Of a stretch of 64,000 nucleotides of DNA, positions 44,772 to 53,249 are shown piece by piece. The number at the start of each line of letters is the position of its first letter. The first letter of the stretch is position 1. Where the stretch lies: positions 1-64,000 of the forward strand of contig NZ_JAGGKB010000005.1 of NCBI RefSeq assembly GCF_017873335.1, in the 5' to 3' direction. The translations under genes were made by a program, and so were the position numbers. This DNA comes from Thermococcus stetteri (GTDB taxonomy: Archaea > Methanobacteriota_B > Thermococci > Thermococcales > Thermococcaceae). The notes beneath the pieces are model-generated. The model was not told where the DNA came from. It did no database searches and saw only the letters and a program-made list of their open reading frames with translations.

Positions 44772-46208
44772 TCAAACGTTGAAGATGCGGATGGTGTTCG
44801 TTCCCACGGTCTTTCCTATGGGCGTCCTCTTCGTCAGCAGTACCGTGTCGCCCTCGTTCACAAGTCCCAGCCCGGCTATTACGCGCAGTATCTCCTCTTC
44901 GCTGGTATCCTCAACGAGGAACGGATAAACACCGTAGGAAAACATCAGCGTGTTCATAACCCACTCATCCGTGACGAAGGCTAGTACCCACTGCTTCGGC
45001 TTGAACCTTGCTATTAGCCTCGCAGTCTGCCCAGTCCTAGTTGGAGTGAGTATGTACTTGATGTCTATGGAGTTCAGGGCCTCTATTATACTCCTCGTTA
45101 TCGCGTCCTTTGTGGTGCCCTTGGCCTGCCTAGTCCCTCTCAGTTCGCCCATCTTCAATTCAACTGTTCTCTCGGCCCATTTAGAGTCCCTGTATGCTTC
45201 GGTGGTCTTTGCTATCCTCGCCATAATCTTGACGGTCTCAACTGGATACTTACCAACCGCCGTCTCCTCGGAGAGCATCACGGCATCGGTCCCGTCGAGG
45301 ATCGCGTTCGCCACATCGGTTACCTCAGCCCTTGTTGGGAGCTTTTCGTGGGTCATGCTTTCCAGCATCTGGGTCGCTGTTATCACAGGTTTTCCCGCGC
45401 AGTTCGCCTTGTAGATGAGCTTTTTCTGGAGGATTGGGAGCTTTTCTAGGGGCATCTCCACTCCGAGGTCTCCCCTCGCCACCATGACTCCGTCCGCCGC
45501 CCTAAGGATTTCATCGAAGTTCCTCACGGCATCTGGTCGTTCTATCTTGGCTATCAGGAACAGCTTGCCGTTTCTCTCCTCGACGAAGCGCCTTGCCTTG
45601 AGTATGTCATAAGCGGAACCAACGAAGCTTATGCCGACGGCATCAACGCCGTGCTCCAGCGAGAACTCCAGGAACTCTAGATCCTTCTCGGTTATGGCCT
45701 CTATGGCCAGGCGGGCCTTCGGAATGTTAATCCCTTTGCGGGAGAAGAGGGTTCCCCCCACGAGGACCTTGCAGATAACGTCCTGCCCCCTAACTTCCTC
45801 CACCCTCAGCGCTATGAACCCGTCGCTGAGGTGGATAACGTCCCCCTTTGAGACTAGCTTTGGGAAGTCCTTGAACTCAACGGGTATTACGGCCTCATTG
45901 CCGACGACGTCCTTTGTGGTAAGGGTTATTGTCTGCCAGCGTCTCAGCGTCACTGAGCCACCTTCGATCTCGCCAACGCGGATCTTCACGCCTGGAAGGT
46001 CTCCAAGAATTGCAACCGGTCTGTTGAGCCTCTCCGATACTCTCCTCACAAGCTTTATTGATTTCTCGTGCTGTTTTAGATCCCCGTGGGCAAAGTTTAT
46101 CCTTGCAACGCTCATTCCTGCCCGAACCATTGCCGTTATGGTCTTCTCGTTAAGGGACGCTGGGCCGAGGGTCGCTATTATCTTGGTCTTCTGTCCTGGA
46201 AGCCGCAT
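44772..46208 (-). CDS. pyk: Pyruvate kinase
   Basis: 478 aa. Converts phosphoenolpyruvate and ADP to pyruvate and ATP. KIIATLGPASLNEKTI opens the barrel, the ADP/metal region is FLIAKIERPDAV with ARGDLGVEMP, and the signature KPVITATQMLESM with PTRAEVTDVANAILDGTDA follows; the C-terminal domain is complete. AGGTGATACC precedes the ATG. No palindromic glycolytic-regulator site was found upstream. Confidence 0.97.
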   Translation of the reverse strand: MRLPGQKTKIIATLGPASLNEKTITAMVRAGMSVARINFAHGDLKQHEKSIKLVRRVSERLNRPVAILGDLPGVKIRVGEIEGGSVTLRRWQTITLTTKDVVGNEAVIPVEFKDFPKLVSKGDVIHLSDGFIALRVEEVRGQDVICKVLVGGTLFSRKGINIPKARLAIEAITEKDLEFLEFSLEHGVDAVGISFVGSAYDILKARRFVEERNGKLFLIAKIERPDAVRNFDEILRAADGVMVARGDLGVEMPLEKLPILQKKLIYKANCAGKPVITATQMLESMTHEKLPTRAEVTDVANAILDGTDAVMLSEETAVGKYPVETVKIMARIAKTTEAYRDSKWAERTVELKMGELRGTRQAKGTTKDAITRSIIEALNSIDIKYILTPTRTGQTARLIARFKPKQWVLAFVTDEWVMNTLMFSYGVYPFLVEDTSEEEILRVIAGLGLVNEGDTVLLTKRTPIGKTVGTNTIRIFNV

Positions 46209-46244
46209 GGTATCACCTAAGGAGAAACAGGAAAACGTTCTAAA

Positions 46245-46946
46245 TTAATCTTTCCATGAGGAGTTCAGGTTCTTCTCAAGCTTCTGGCGGCATGGGTCGC
46301 AGTATCCAAGGAACCTTGAGTCCCATTCCTCAAGCGTTTGGGGAGAGTTCATAACGCAGTCGTTTGAACAGTGCTCCAATCCGAAGGAGTGACCGATCTC
46401 GTGGAGCATGCCTTTGATCAGCCGCATCTTGAAGGCCGGGAGCTCCCTTGAGAGAACCCTCACTGCTAGGCGCTTGAGGTCCTCATCGGCCAGTGGATTG
46501 TCGAGTATCTTAAGGGCCATCCTCATGGAATCGGACTCAAACGGGCGCATGGAGAGGAGCATCACCTGCCTCCCAAGCCTCTCCGCCTGGAATCCAAGGA
46601 ATTTCTCATAGAAGCCGAAATACTTATCCCTGGAAGTCAGGGGAAAGCTCGTTATTCCCAGTATCTTGTTCATATTCATTCCGTCGTTTTTCTCGATCTC
46701 CACCTTGAGCCTGTAGTCCAGAAAGTCCACTAGGACATCGAGCGGGAACAGCCTGACCTTCCCCTCCGGTGTTTCGATGGTTATCAGGTAGCCGGGCTCT
46801 AATGTGAGCTTGTCCAGGTATACTAAGCGGATTGGTAGTTTCCACTCCTCAAAGAGCTTGTTTGTATCGTTGTACGCCTCAAATAGGATCTCTTCAACCC
46901 TCTTGGACACAAAGTTGGAGACGTATGTGAAGCCTATATACTCCAT
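46245..46946 (-). CDS. Archaemetzincin metalloprotease 1
   Basis: 233 aa zinc peptidase. The motif HEIGHSFGLEHC carries three zinc-binding histidines, and CVMNSP supplies the Met-turn; a second zinc site follows with YCDPC. No signal peptide, so it acts in the cytosol. TATA (CTTTATAAGG, ~46976-46986) suggests a short leader; the divergent fluoride operon starts ~90 bp away. A shorter paralogue is at 59541. Confidence 0.88.
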   Translation of the reverse strand: MEYIGFTYVSNFVSKRVEEILFEAYNDTNKLFEEWKLPIRLVYLDKLTLEPGYLITIETPEGKVRLFPLDVLVDFLDYRLKVEIEKNDGMNMNKILGITSFPLTSRDKYFGFYEKFLGFQAERLGRQVMLLSMRPFESDSMRMALKILDNPLADEDLKRLAVRVLSRELPAFKMRLIKGMLHEIGHSFGLEHCSNDCVMNSPQTLEEWDSRFLGYCDPCRQKLEKNLNSSWKD

Positions 46947-47026
46947 TGTACTGCCCAGAGGATTTTTGATGGATCCTTATAAAGTTTTTAGGATTAAAGA
47001 TCGGGTTTTTAGAGCTGACCGTGAAA

Positions 47027-47034
47027 TTTTTAAA
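47027..47034 (+). promoter_or_regulatory. TATA box of the fluoride operon
   Basis: GAAATTTTTAAAGC lies 22-29 nt before the first base of the riboswitch, as expected if the transcript begins with the aptamer near 47053-47056. A second TATATA at 47041-47046 would start transcription inside the aptamer and is less likely. Confidence 0.55.
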
Positions 47035-47055
47035 GCTCCTTATATACTCCAGTGC

Positions 47056-47120
47056 GGGCGATGGCGTCCGCCGGGGCTTCGAGCCCGAACCGCCCGAAAG
47101 GGCTGATGACGCCTGTTCTA
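47056..47120 (+). ncRNA. Fluoride riboswitch (crcB motif)
   Basis: The sequence has the fluoride aptamer layout. Helix GGCG/CGCC is at 47057-47060 and 47069-47072. Its loop segment GGCGTC (47063-47068) pairs with GACGCC (47108-47113) as the long-range helix. The third helix GCCC/GGGC (47092-47095/47100-47103) closes a GAAA tetraloop. The conserved CTGATGA is at 47103-47109 and GAACC at 47087-47091. An extra hairpin GGGCT/AGCCC (47074-47086) fills a variable position. I recall the Thermotoga petrophila aptamer having the same three helices with different pairs, which is covariation. crcB and a DUF190 gene, the classic targets, lie downstream in the same operon. Confidence 0.93.
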
Positions 47121-47140
47121 CTCCAGAGGAGGCGGTAGAA
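47116..47140 (+). promoter_or_regulatory. Expression platform: hairpin sequestering ribosome binding site and start
   Basis: TTCTAC (47116-47121) pairs with GTAGAA (47135-47140), and TCC (47122-47124) can pair with the GGA of the ribosome binding site GGAGG (47128-47132). This masks the site and the first base of the start codon. GGCGG (47131-47135) can also pair with CCGCC (47068-47072) of the aptamer. Control of translation start rather than termination is inferred from these pairings. Confidence 0.55.
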
Positions 47141-47955
47141 TGGGCTCGAAGCTTGATGAGCTTGCACGCTTTATCGACATGAGAAAGGCGCTCGAATATG
47201 TGGAGACGAGGAGACACGAGGACGGGGGATACTGCTTCGTCAGCGTTCTCGATGATACCAACGTAAACGATACCTACTACGCGGTCAAGATATACGACCT
47301 GCTCGGCCTTGAACTTCCCGAGAATGAGAAGACCGTAGAGTTTCTCGAGAAGGCCATTCAGCCCCAGACGGCAGTGGTGGCCATAGCTATGGCCCTTGAA
47401 GCTCTCGCCACACTCGGCGCTAAGGACATCGCAAGGGAGCACGTGGACATCATGTACACCAAGTACAACCCCCTCGAAGACAAGTTCGCGGTCGGCCTTG
47501 GTGGAAGCGAGGAGTTCGGAACCGCTACACCGCTGGAGGCAACTTACTGGGTCGTTAAGGCCTTCAAGGCAATCGGCCAGCCGATAAGCGGTGAAGAGAA
47601 GGAAAAGATAAGGGCCTTCGTTATGAAGTTCAGGATGGGGAACGGCTTCGGAGTTAAACAGCCAACGACAACGATGACTTACCAGGCTCTCCACACCCTC
47701 TACGCCCTCGGCTACCGCCCACCCAAGAGCCCGCACTTCAAAAACTGCGAGCTCTGCGGCGATTGGGGCGGCTTCACGGAGGTTCCCTACAGCCTGCCGC
47801 CATACCTTGAGCCGACTTTCTATGCAACGAGGGGACTTGGACTCCAGGGAGAGACCCCTACCTGCCCGAGGAGGCACATCTGGTTCATCCGTCAGCTTCA
47901 GAACTCCAACGGTGGCTTCAGGAGAAGCCTTGAGCTTGGAATCTCGAACTTCTAG
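47140..47955 (+). CDS. Terpenoid-cyclase/prenyltransferase-like alpha-alpha repeat protein (shortened by in-frame TAG)
   Basis: 271 aa as written. At least four repeats of the alpha-alpha toroid type: DGGYCF ... NVNDTYYAVKIYDLLG, FGTATPLEATYWVVKAFKAIG, NGFGVKQPTTTMTYQALHTL and NGGFRRSLELGISNF. A cysteine pair lies in NCELCGDWGG. The frame stops at TAG (47953-47955) but continues NTYRALAVVDAMMRYL to TGA at 48004-48006. The TAG falls in the repeat core where a residue such as Gln (CAG) would be expected, so the full protein is probably 288 aa. First gene after the fluoride riboswitch. Substrate unknown. Confidence 0.8.
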   Translation: MGSKLDELARFIDMRKALEYVETRRHEDGGYCFVSVLDDTNVNDTYYAVKIYDLLGLELPENEKTVEFLEKAIQPQTAVVAIAMALEALATLGAKDIAREHVDIMYTKYNPLEDKFAVGLGGSEEFGTATPLEATYWVVKAFKAIGQPISGEEKEKIRAFVMKFRMGNGFGVKQPTTTMTYQALHTLYALGYRPPKSPHFKNCELCGDWGGFTEVPYSLPPYLEPTFYATRGLGLQGETPTCPRRHIWFIRQLQNSNGGFRRSLELGISNF

Positions 47956-48015
47956 AACACTTACAGGGCGCTTGCCGTGGTTGATGCGATGATGAGGTAC
48001 CTCTGAGTGGTCAGA

Positions 48016-48705
48016 ATGGACCTTATAGGTGTTTATCTCCAGGAGGCAATTGACCAGGGATGTCCAGTGTGCAGAATCCTTCGCTCCTACGAGGAGTCCC
48101 AGATAGATACCATCCTCTACGAACATGTGAACGACCCAGAAGTTCGTAAGAAGTTCCGGGAAAGTCTCGGCCTCTGCACCTACCACGCATGGATGACGCT
48201 CAAGAAGGCATATTCGGAACCACTTCTGGGCCCGCTTGGAGTGGCAATTATTTACGAAGACGTCCTTTCCAAGTACATTGATTCCCTAGAGGACGGAAAA
48301 ATTCCAAAAGAGGAGGAGTGCTTCCTGTGTAAACTGGTTAGGGAGAAAGAAAGAGATACCATCGAAGGCTTTGCTGAAAGGATGGATGAACTGCTCCTCC
48401 TTTACGAGAACTCGGAGGCAGTTCTCTGCAGGAGGCACTACGAGATGCTGCTCTCTGAGGTATCCAAAAGGGACGAGGAGAAAGCAAATGCCCTAAAGGA
48501 AATCCAGGTGAAGAAGCTCAAGAGACTCCAAGAGAGGCTGAAGTCCTTTGTAGACAAGTTTGACTATCGCTCTCAGGAGGAACCTACTAAAGAAGAGGTT
48601 TCTTCACTCCCCTTGGCGATCGAAGCCCTCAAAGGTCTCGAAATTGGGAGTATAATGGGAGAGAATGAGAGCTGCAAAGAGAGGAGGTTCCTGAAGTGGA
48701 GATAA
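48016..48705 (+). CDS. DUF6062-family protein
   Basis: 229 aa, mostly helical, cytosolic. Cysteine/histidine pairs are spaced through it: GCPVC (~residue 15), LCTYHAW (~55), CFLC (~105), LCRRHYE (~140). This suggests metal or Fe-S binding by a repeated C-x2-C/C-x2-H unit. The C-terminal ~60 residues are coiled-coil-like and charged. Second gene of the fluoride operon; the ATG at 48016 is 10 bp after the ancestral stop of the first gene. Family assignment is from memory of its N-terminal pattern. Confidence 0.72.
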   Translation: MDLIGVYLQEAIDQGCPVCRILRSYEESQIDTILYEHVNDPEVRKKFRESLGLCTYHAWMTLKKAYSEPLLGPLGVAIIYEDVLSKYIDSLEDGKIPKEEECFLCKLVREKERDTIEGFAERMDELLLLYENSEAVLCRRHYEMLLSEVSKRDEEKANALKEIQVKKLKRLQERLKSFVDKFDYRSQEEPTKEEVSSLPLAIEALKGLEIGSIMGENESCKERRFLKWR

Positions 48706-49010
48706 TCCTTTCCCCAGAGGAACTTGAGAGAGTCAGACAAAACCGAAAAGAAATAGAAAAGCGGTTCCAAGACTTGGAGGGGCTAGAGATGACACTGGAG
48801 ACCCTTAAGTTCGAGTATCTCCTCGAACACAGGGACAACCTAAAAGCAAAGCTTGAGGAAATGAAGAGAATGTACGCGGAATTAGTTGAACTCGAAGAGA
48901 AGGCAAAACGGGATAGAGAGTTTCTAATGATGGTGAGGGAGGAACTTAGTAGGGAAAACAGAGATTTGAGAAGAGAGCTGGAGGAAAGGAAGAATGAAAA
49001 TAACCGTTAG
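48696..49010 (+). CDS. Coiled-coil protein in the fluoride operon
   Basis: 104 aa from a GTG that overlaps the previous gene by 10 bp. Almost entirely heptad-like charged helix (LSPEELERVRQNRKEIEKRF, LVELEEKAKRDREFLMMVRE), no cysteine, no membrane segment. Probably a structural partner of a neighbouring product. Function unknown. Confidence 0.68.
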   Translation: MEIILSPEELERVRQNRKEIEKRFQDLEGLEMTLETLKFEYLLEHRDNLKAKLEEMKRMYAELVELEEKAKRDREFLMMVREELSRENRDLRRELEERKNENNR

Positions 49011-49407
49011 GGCAAGACGAGGGTGGCGAAAAGTTGTCTTTAATGTTCCAGATGATACTTTTGAGAGGATAGAAGAGTTGGCAAAGCGTTATGGCTTTAG
49101 GATTGATGAGGTTCTGAGGATGATCCTACTCCATGGATACATCGAGCATACGGGGAATATTGAAGACCCTGAGAGGCTTGAGAGTGAGATATCGAAGTTG
49201 GAGAGGGAGTTTTACGAGCTTGAAGGAAAGTGGTCTCCCCTCAGGTTCAAAACTTACTACCTCGTCCTCGACAACCAGAACCTTGGAATACAGCTCTCAG
49301 GGATGATAGCCGAGAACAGGCGCCTAAGAAAAATGCTTGGCAAACCAGAGCGGGACTTCTCCGAGGTGGAGGAGCTTATCCGCTACTACCTTTCCTTTGA
49401 GGACTAG
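48994..49407 (+). CDS. Small helical protein with an RHH-like N-terminus in the fluoride operon
   Basis: 137 aa. Basic start MKITVRARRGWRKVVFNVPD followed by DTFERIEELAKRYGFRIDEV, a strand-helix-helix pattern that could be a ribbon-helix-helix DNA-binding unit. A helical region with a conserved-looking LENQNLG-type motif (DNQNLGIQLSG) follows. It overlaps the coiled-coil gene by 17 bp. A regulatory role is a guess. Confidence 0.65.
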   Translation: MKITVRARRGWRKVVFNVPDDTFERIEELAKRYGFRIDEVLRMILLHGYIEHTGNIEDPERLESEISKLEREFYELEGKWSPLRFKTYYLVLDNQNLGIQLSGMIAENRRLRKMLGKPERDFSEVEELIRYYLSFED

Positions 49408-49445
49408 TATTAAAAAGGAAGGAAAGGGCCTTTGGTGGTGGTGCC

Positions 49446-50202
<757 letters not shown>

Positions 50203-50258
50203 TGTACTAATTTTCGGAGGCCAATCAAAAAGTTAATAAGGTTATAGTGGATGTTAGT

Positions 50259-50272
50259 GTGTAACGCTACAC
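50259..50272. promoter_or_regulatory. Inverted repeat GTGTA-ACGC-TACAC at a predicted transcript start
   Basis: A perfect 5-bp inverted repeat with a 4-bp centre lies ~20 bp after a TATA-like AGTTAATAAGG (50231-50241) and 26 bp before the ATG at 50299. Position and symmetry suit an operator; the protein is unknown. Confidence 0.4.
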
Positions 50273-50298
50273 TGTCTTATAATCAGGGGTGACTACCA

Positions 50299-50814
50299 AT
50301 GATGTCCCTCGAATTTGAGATCCCCCTTGATCTGCTCAACGATGTCATGGACTTTATCATTGAGGAAGACGCCAAGCTCCAGTGGGTCCGCTACTCAAAG
50401 AGGACAAATTCTGTGATAATAAGGGTTTTGATCTCTACAGAGGTCATCGAAGAGTTTCTCCTCCGGCTTGCGGAGAGCGTCATGATCCCTTTGGAGGTAA
50501 CGATATTGGAGGAGAAAATAGGGGAAAGATTAATCCATGAAGCTTTTTTGTTCAGCATAGAAGTTTCTGGGAAAACTTACCCTGTGTTCGTCCTTCTGTA
50601 CTACAACGTCAGCAAGTTTGTTCCCGATAAAATAGTTGTTGGGACAGTGGCAGACGCTCCTCAGGAGCTTATAGACGCTGTGTTCTCCAAGACAGTCGGC
50701 AAGCTCAGGCTCCTCAACACGGAGAAGATAAAAAGCACAGTTGAAAACGGGAGGCTCCTAATATACCTGCGGGCTAACCAGCTCTCAAACGAAGCGGGTG
50801 CCGGTGCCGTTTAA
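50299..50814 (+). CDS. Conserved hypothetical 170-aa protein
   Basis: Alpha/beta protein, no membrane segment. MSLEFEIPLDLLNDVMDFII opens a helix pair, then beta-rich parts (TNSVIIRVLISTEVIEEFLL, YPVFVLLYYNVSKFVPDKIV). ATG at 50299 or 50302, both after GGGTGACTACC. Transcribed from its own promoter after the fluoride operon. Not recognised. Confidence 0.7.
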   Translation: MMSLEFEIPLDLLNDVMDFIIEEDAKLQWVRYSKRTNSVIIRVLISTEVIEEFLLRLAESVMIPLEVTILEEKIGERLIHEAFLFSIEVSGKTYPVFVLLYYNVSKFVPDKIVVGTVADAPQELIDAVFSKTVGKLRLLNTEKIKSTVENGRLLIYLRANQLSNEAGAGAV

Positions 50815-50869
50815 TCTTTCTTGGGCAAGCTCTTTAACCACTTTTTTCTAGTTACCTATGGTGATCCAG

Positions 50870-52081
50870 ATGCTCCATCACGTCAAGCTCATCTACGCTA
50901 CCAAGAGCAGGAAGCTCGTTGGAAAGAAAATCGTTCTGGCCATCCCTGGGAGTATAGCGGCGGTTGAATGCGTAAAGCTGGCTAGGGAGCTGATAAGGCA
51001 TGGCGCGGAGGTTCACGCGGTAATGAGCGAGAACGCCCAGAAGATAATCCACCCCTACGCCATGGAGTTCGCGACCGGGAACCCCGTTGTGACGGAAATC
51101 ACGGGCTTCATCGAGCACGTTGAATTAGCTGGCGAGCACGAGAACAAGGCCGACCTGATTTTGGTCTGCCCCGCAACGGCTAACACAATATCAAAAATCG
51201 CCTGCGGGATTGACGACACGCCGGTTACAACCGTCGTAACAACCGCTTTTTCCCACACTCCGATAATGATCGCCCCTGCGATGCACTCGACGATGTACGA
51301 CCATCCTATTGTGAAGGAAAACATCGAAAAGCTGAAGAAGCTCGGCGTGGAGTTCATAGAACCCCGCTTTGAGGAAGGAAAGGCCAAAGTTGCTTCGATC
51401 GATGAAATAGTTTACCGCGTCATCAGGAAGCTCCACCCCAAGAGCCTGAAAGGGAAGCGCGTCCTCGTCACTGCGGGAGCGACTAGGGAGTACATAGACC
51501 CAATCCGCTACATAACCAACGCGAGTAGCGGGAAGATGGGCGTTGCCATAGCGGAGGAGGCGGAGTTTAGAGGGGCTGAGGTAACACTCATACGAACCAA
51601 AGGCAGCGTCCCGAGCTTCGTTGAGAACCAGATTGAAGTAGAGACCGTCGAAGAGATGCTTGAGGCGATAGAGGGCGAGCTGGGAAGCAAAAAGTACGAT
51701 GTCGTTGTCCTTGCCGCGGCAGTCAGCGACTTCAGGGTAAAGAACAGGGCCGATGTGAAAATAAAGAGTGGGCAACCTCTCGTCCTCGAGCTTGAGCCGA
51801 CGCCGAAGGTAATAGACCGAGTTAAGGAGCTCCAGCCCGGAGTGTTCCTAGTCGGCTTCAAGGCGGAGACCGGCCTCAGCGAGGAGGAGCTGATAACCGC
51901 CGCCAGGAAGCAGATTGAACGCGCCGGCAGTGATCTCGTCGTGGCGAACACCCTCAAGGCCTTTGGAAGCGAGGAGAACGAGGTTATCCTGGTTGGAAGG
52001 GACTTCACAAAGAAGCTTCCAAGGATGAGCAAGCGTGAACTGGCTGAGAGGCTCTGGAACGAGATAGAGAAGAGACTTTAG
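50870..52081 (+). CDS. coaBC: Bifunctional phosphopantothenoylcysteine decarboxylase/ligase
   Basis: 403 aa. The N-terminal CoaC flavodomain (LAIPGSIAAVECVKLARELI, MHSTMYDHPIV with the PASANT-like CPATANTISK) decarboxylates PPC. The C-terminal CoaB domain (LVTAGATREYIDPIRYITNA, AAVSDFRV, LVGFKAETG) joins cysteine to phosphopantothenate. Coenzyme A synthesis. ATG 50870 preceded by GGTGATCCAG; a GTG-containing extension upstream is not conserved-looking. Confidence 0.96.
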   Translation: MLHHVKLIYATKSRKLVGKKIVLAIPGSIAAVECVKLARELIRHGAEVHAVMSENAQKIIHPYAMEFATGNPVVTEITGFIEHVELAGEHENKADLILVCPATANTISKIACGIDDTPVTTVVTTAFSHTPIMIAPAMHSTMYDHPIVKENIEKLKKLGVEFIEPRFEEGKAKVASIDEIVYRVIRKLHPKSLKGKRVLVTAGATREYIDPIRYITNASSGKMGVAIAEEAEFRGAEVTLIRTKGSVPSFVENQIEVETVEEMLEAIEGELGSKKYDVVVLAAAVSDFRVKNRADVKIKSGQPLVLELEPTPKVIDRVKELQPGVFLVGFKAETGLSEEELITAARKQIERAGSDLVVANTLKAFGSEENEVILVGRDFTKKLPRMSKRELAERLWNEIEKRL

Positions 52082-52168
52082 CCCTTACTTTATCTTTGGT
52101 GCTTCAATTCCTAAAACTGGAACGGGAAGTTTTTTAGTGTCCCTTTTGAACTTCCATCGGTGTGCGGA

Positions 52169-52621
52169 ATGAAAGTGGAAATACCGAACTACGGGGAAGT
52201 CAAGATAGAGGCCGTGGTCTTTGACCTCAACGGCACCCTTGGAGAAAAGGGGAGAGTTGACGAAGAGGTTAAGCACCTCCTTGAGAGGCTGGCGGATAGG
52301 TACACCGTCGTGGTGATAAGCGCCGACACCTTTGGCACACTGGAGGAAGGGCTTGGCGGACTTCCGGTAAGGCTTGAACGGGCATCAAACGCCGCTGAAA
52401 AAGTCGAGATAGCGAGGGGCTACGCTCCATACGCCGCTATTGGAAACGGGAACAACGACGTGGCAATGCTTGAGGAGGCCGAGTTGGCGTTCTGCGTCAT
52501 CGGGAAGGAAGGGGCAACAGTTGATGCCCTCCTGGCCAGCGACATCGTTGTCACCGACGTTAGGGACGCGATAGCAATGCTCCTGGACGAGAAGAAGCTC
52601 ATAGCGACGCTGAGAGGGTGA
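52169..52621 (+). CDS. HAD-superfamily hydrolase, P-type-ATPase-like soluble domain
   Basis: 150 aa. Motif I VVFDLNGTLG, motif II VVISADTFG, motif III/IV IGNGNNDVAMLEEA. It resembles the catalytic (P/N) part of P-type ATPases without membrane segments, known in archaea as small stand-alone phosphatases. Here motif I has DLN instead of the usual DxD or DKTGT, so the acid/base Asp is replaced, and the catalytic mechanism is uncertain. ATG 52169. The next gene starts 1 bp after the stop. Confidence 0.87.
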   Translation: MKVEIPNYGEVKIEAVVFDLNGTLGEKGRVDEEVKHLLERLADRYTVVVISADTFGTLEEGLGGLPVRLERASNAAEKVEIARGYAPYAAIGNGNNDVAMLEEAELAFCVIGKEGATVDALLASDIVVTDVRDAIAMLLDEKKLIATLRG

Positions 52622-52622
52622 G

Positions 52623-53249
52623 GTGGAGCGTTTGGGGTACAGGACCTTAAGGGGCATCGGCACTGCACAGCTGGTAATCAAGAAGTCTGTCTTCATCGGC
52701 TATGCCTCGCCAGCAAACACCGAGGATGATGCAAAGATCTTCATAGCGAAGATAAAGGCCCATCACAGCGACGCGACCCACAACGTCTCGGCTTACCTCC
52801 TCAACGACGGAAAGAACTTCGCGGTCAGGTATGACGACGATGGGGAGCCCAAAGGGTCGGCAGGAAAGCCCGTCCTTAAGGTCATCCAGAACAAGGGGCT
52901 AAGCAACGTTGTGGTTGTAGTCACGCGATACTTTGGAGGAATAAAGCTCGGCTACGGCGGTTTGGTGAAGGCCTACAGCGACGCGGCGAGCCTGGCAATA
53001 GAAAACGCCGGGATTGTTAAGGTCTATGAGACCGAGCGCTTTGAGGTGACTTTTCCCTACAACCTCTTCCATCTCGTCAGGAGCACGGTTGAGGAGAACG
53101 GCGGCAGGGTTGTGGGGGAGGAGTATGGGGAGCTTGTGAAGTTCACGGTCGAGACGAGAAAGGGTGAGGCTGAGCCTCTTATGAAGCTTTTGACCGAGAA
53201 AACTAGGGGGAGGATAAGGCTGAGGCCGCTCTTCATGAGGAGCGTTTAG
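52623..53249 (+). CDS. IMPACT/YigZ-family protein
   Basis: 208 aa from GTG 52623. RNase-PH-like fold N-terminal part: KSVFIGYASPANTEDDAKIF, HNVSAYLL, DDDGEPKGSAGKPVL, VVVVTRYFGGIKLG; the C-terminal part is an EF-G-like domain. The family is linked to translation control. It follows the HAD gene directly and ends at the convergent frameshifted gene. Confidence 0.92.
   Translation: MERLGYRTLRGIGTAQLVIKKSVFIGYASPANTEDDAKIFIAKIKAHHSDATHNVSAYLLNDGKNFAVRYDDDGEPKGSAGKPVLKVIQNKGLSNVVVVVTRYFGGIKLGYGGLVKAYSDAASLAIENAGIVKVYETERFEVTFPYNLFHLVRSTVEENGGRVVGEEYGELVKFTVETRKGEAEPLMKLLTEKTRGRIRLRPLFMRSV

Noticed and set aside
47052-47120. tRNA-like or C/D-box sRNA reading of the structured leader
   Set aside because: No cloverleaf or CCA-end acceptor stem, and no second C/D pair. 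The helices and CTGATGA fit the fluoride aptamer fully.
46894-48186. 430-codon minus-strand open frame across the fluoride operon start
   Set aside because: It runs antisense through the riboswitch, the repeat protein and part of the DUF6062 gene, all supported by motifs and ribosome binding sites.
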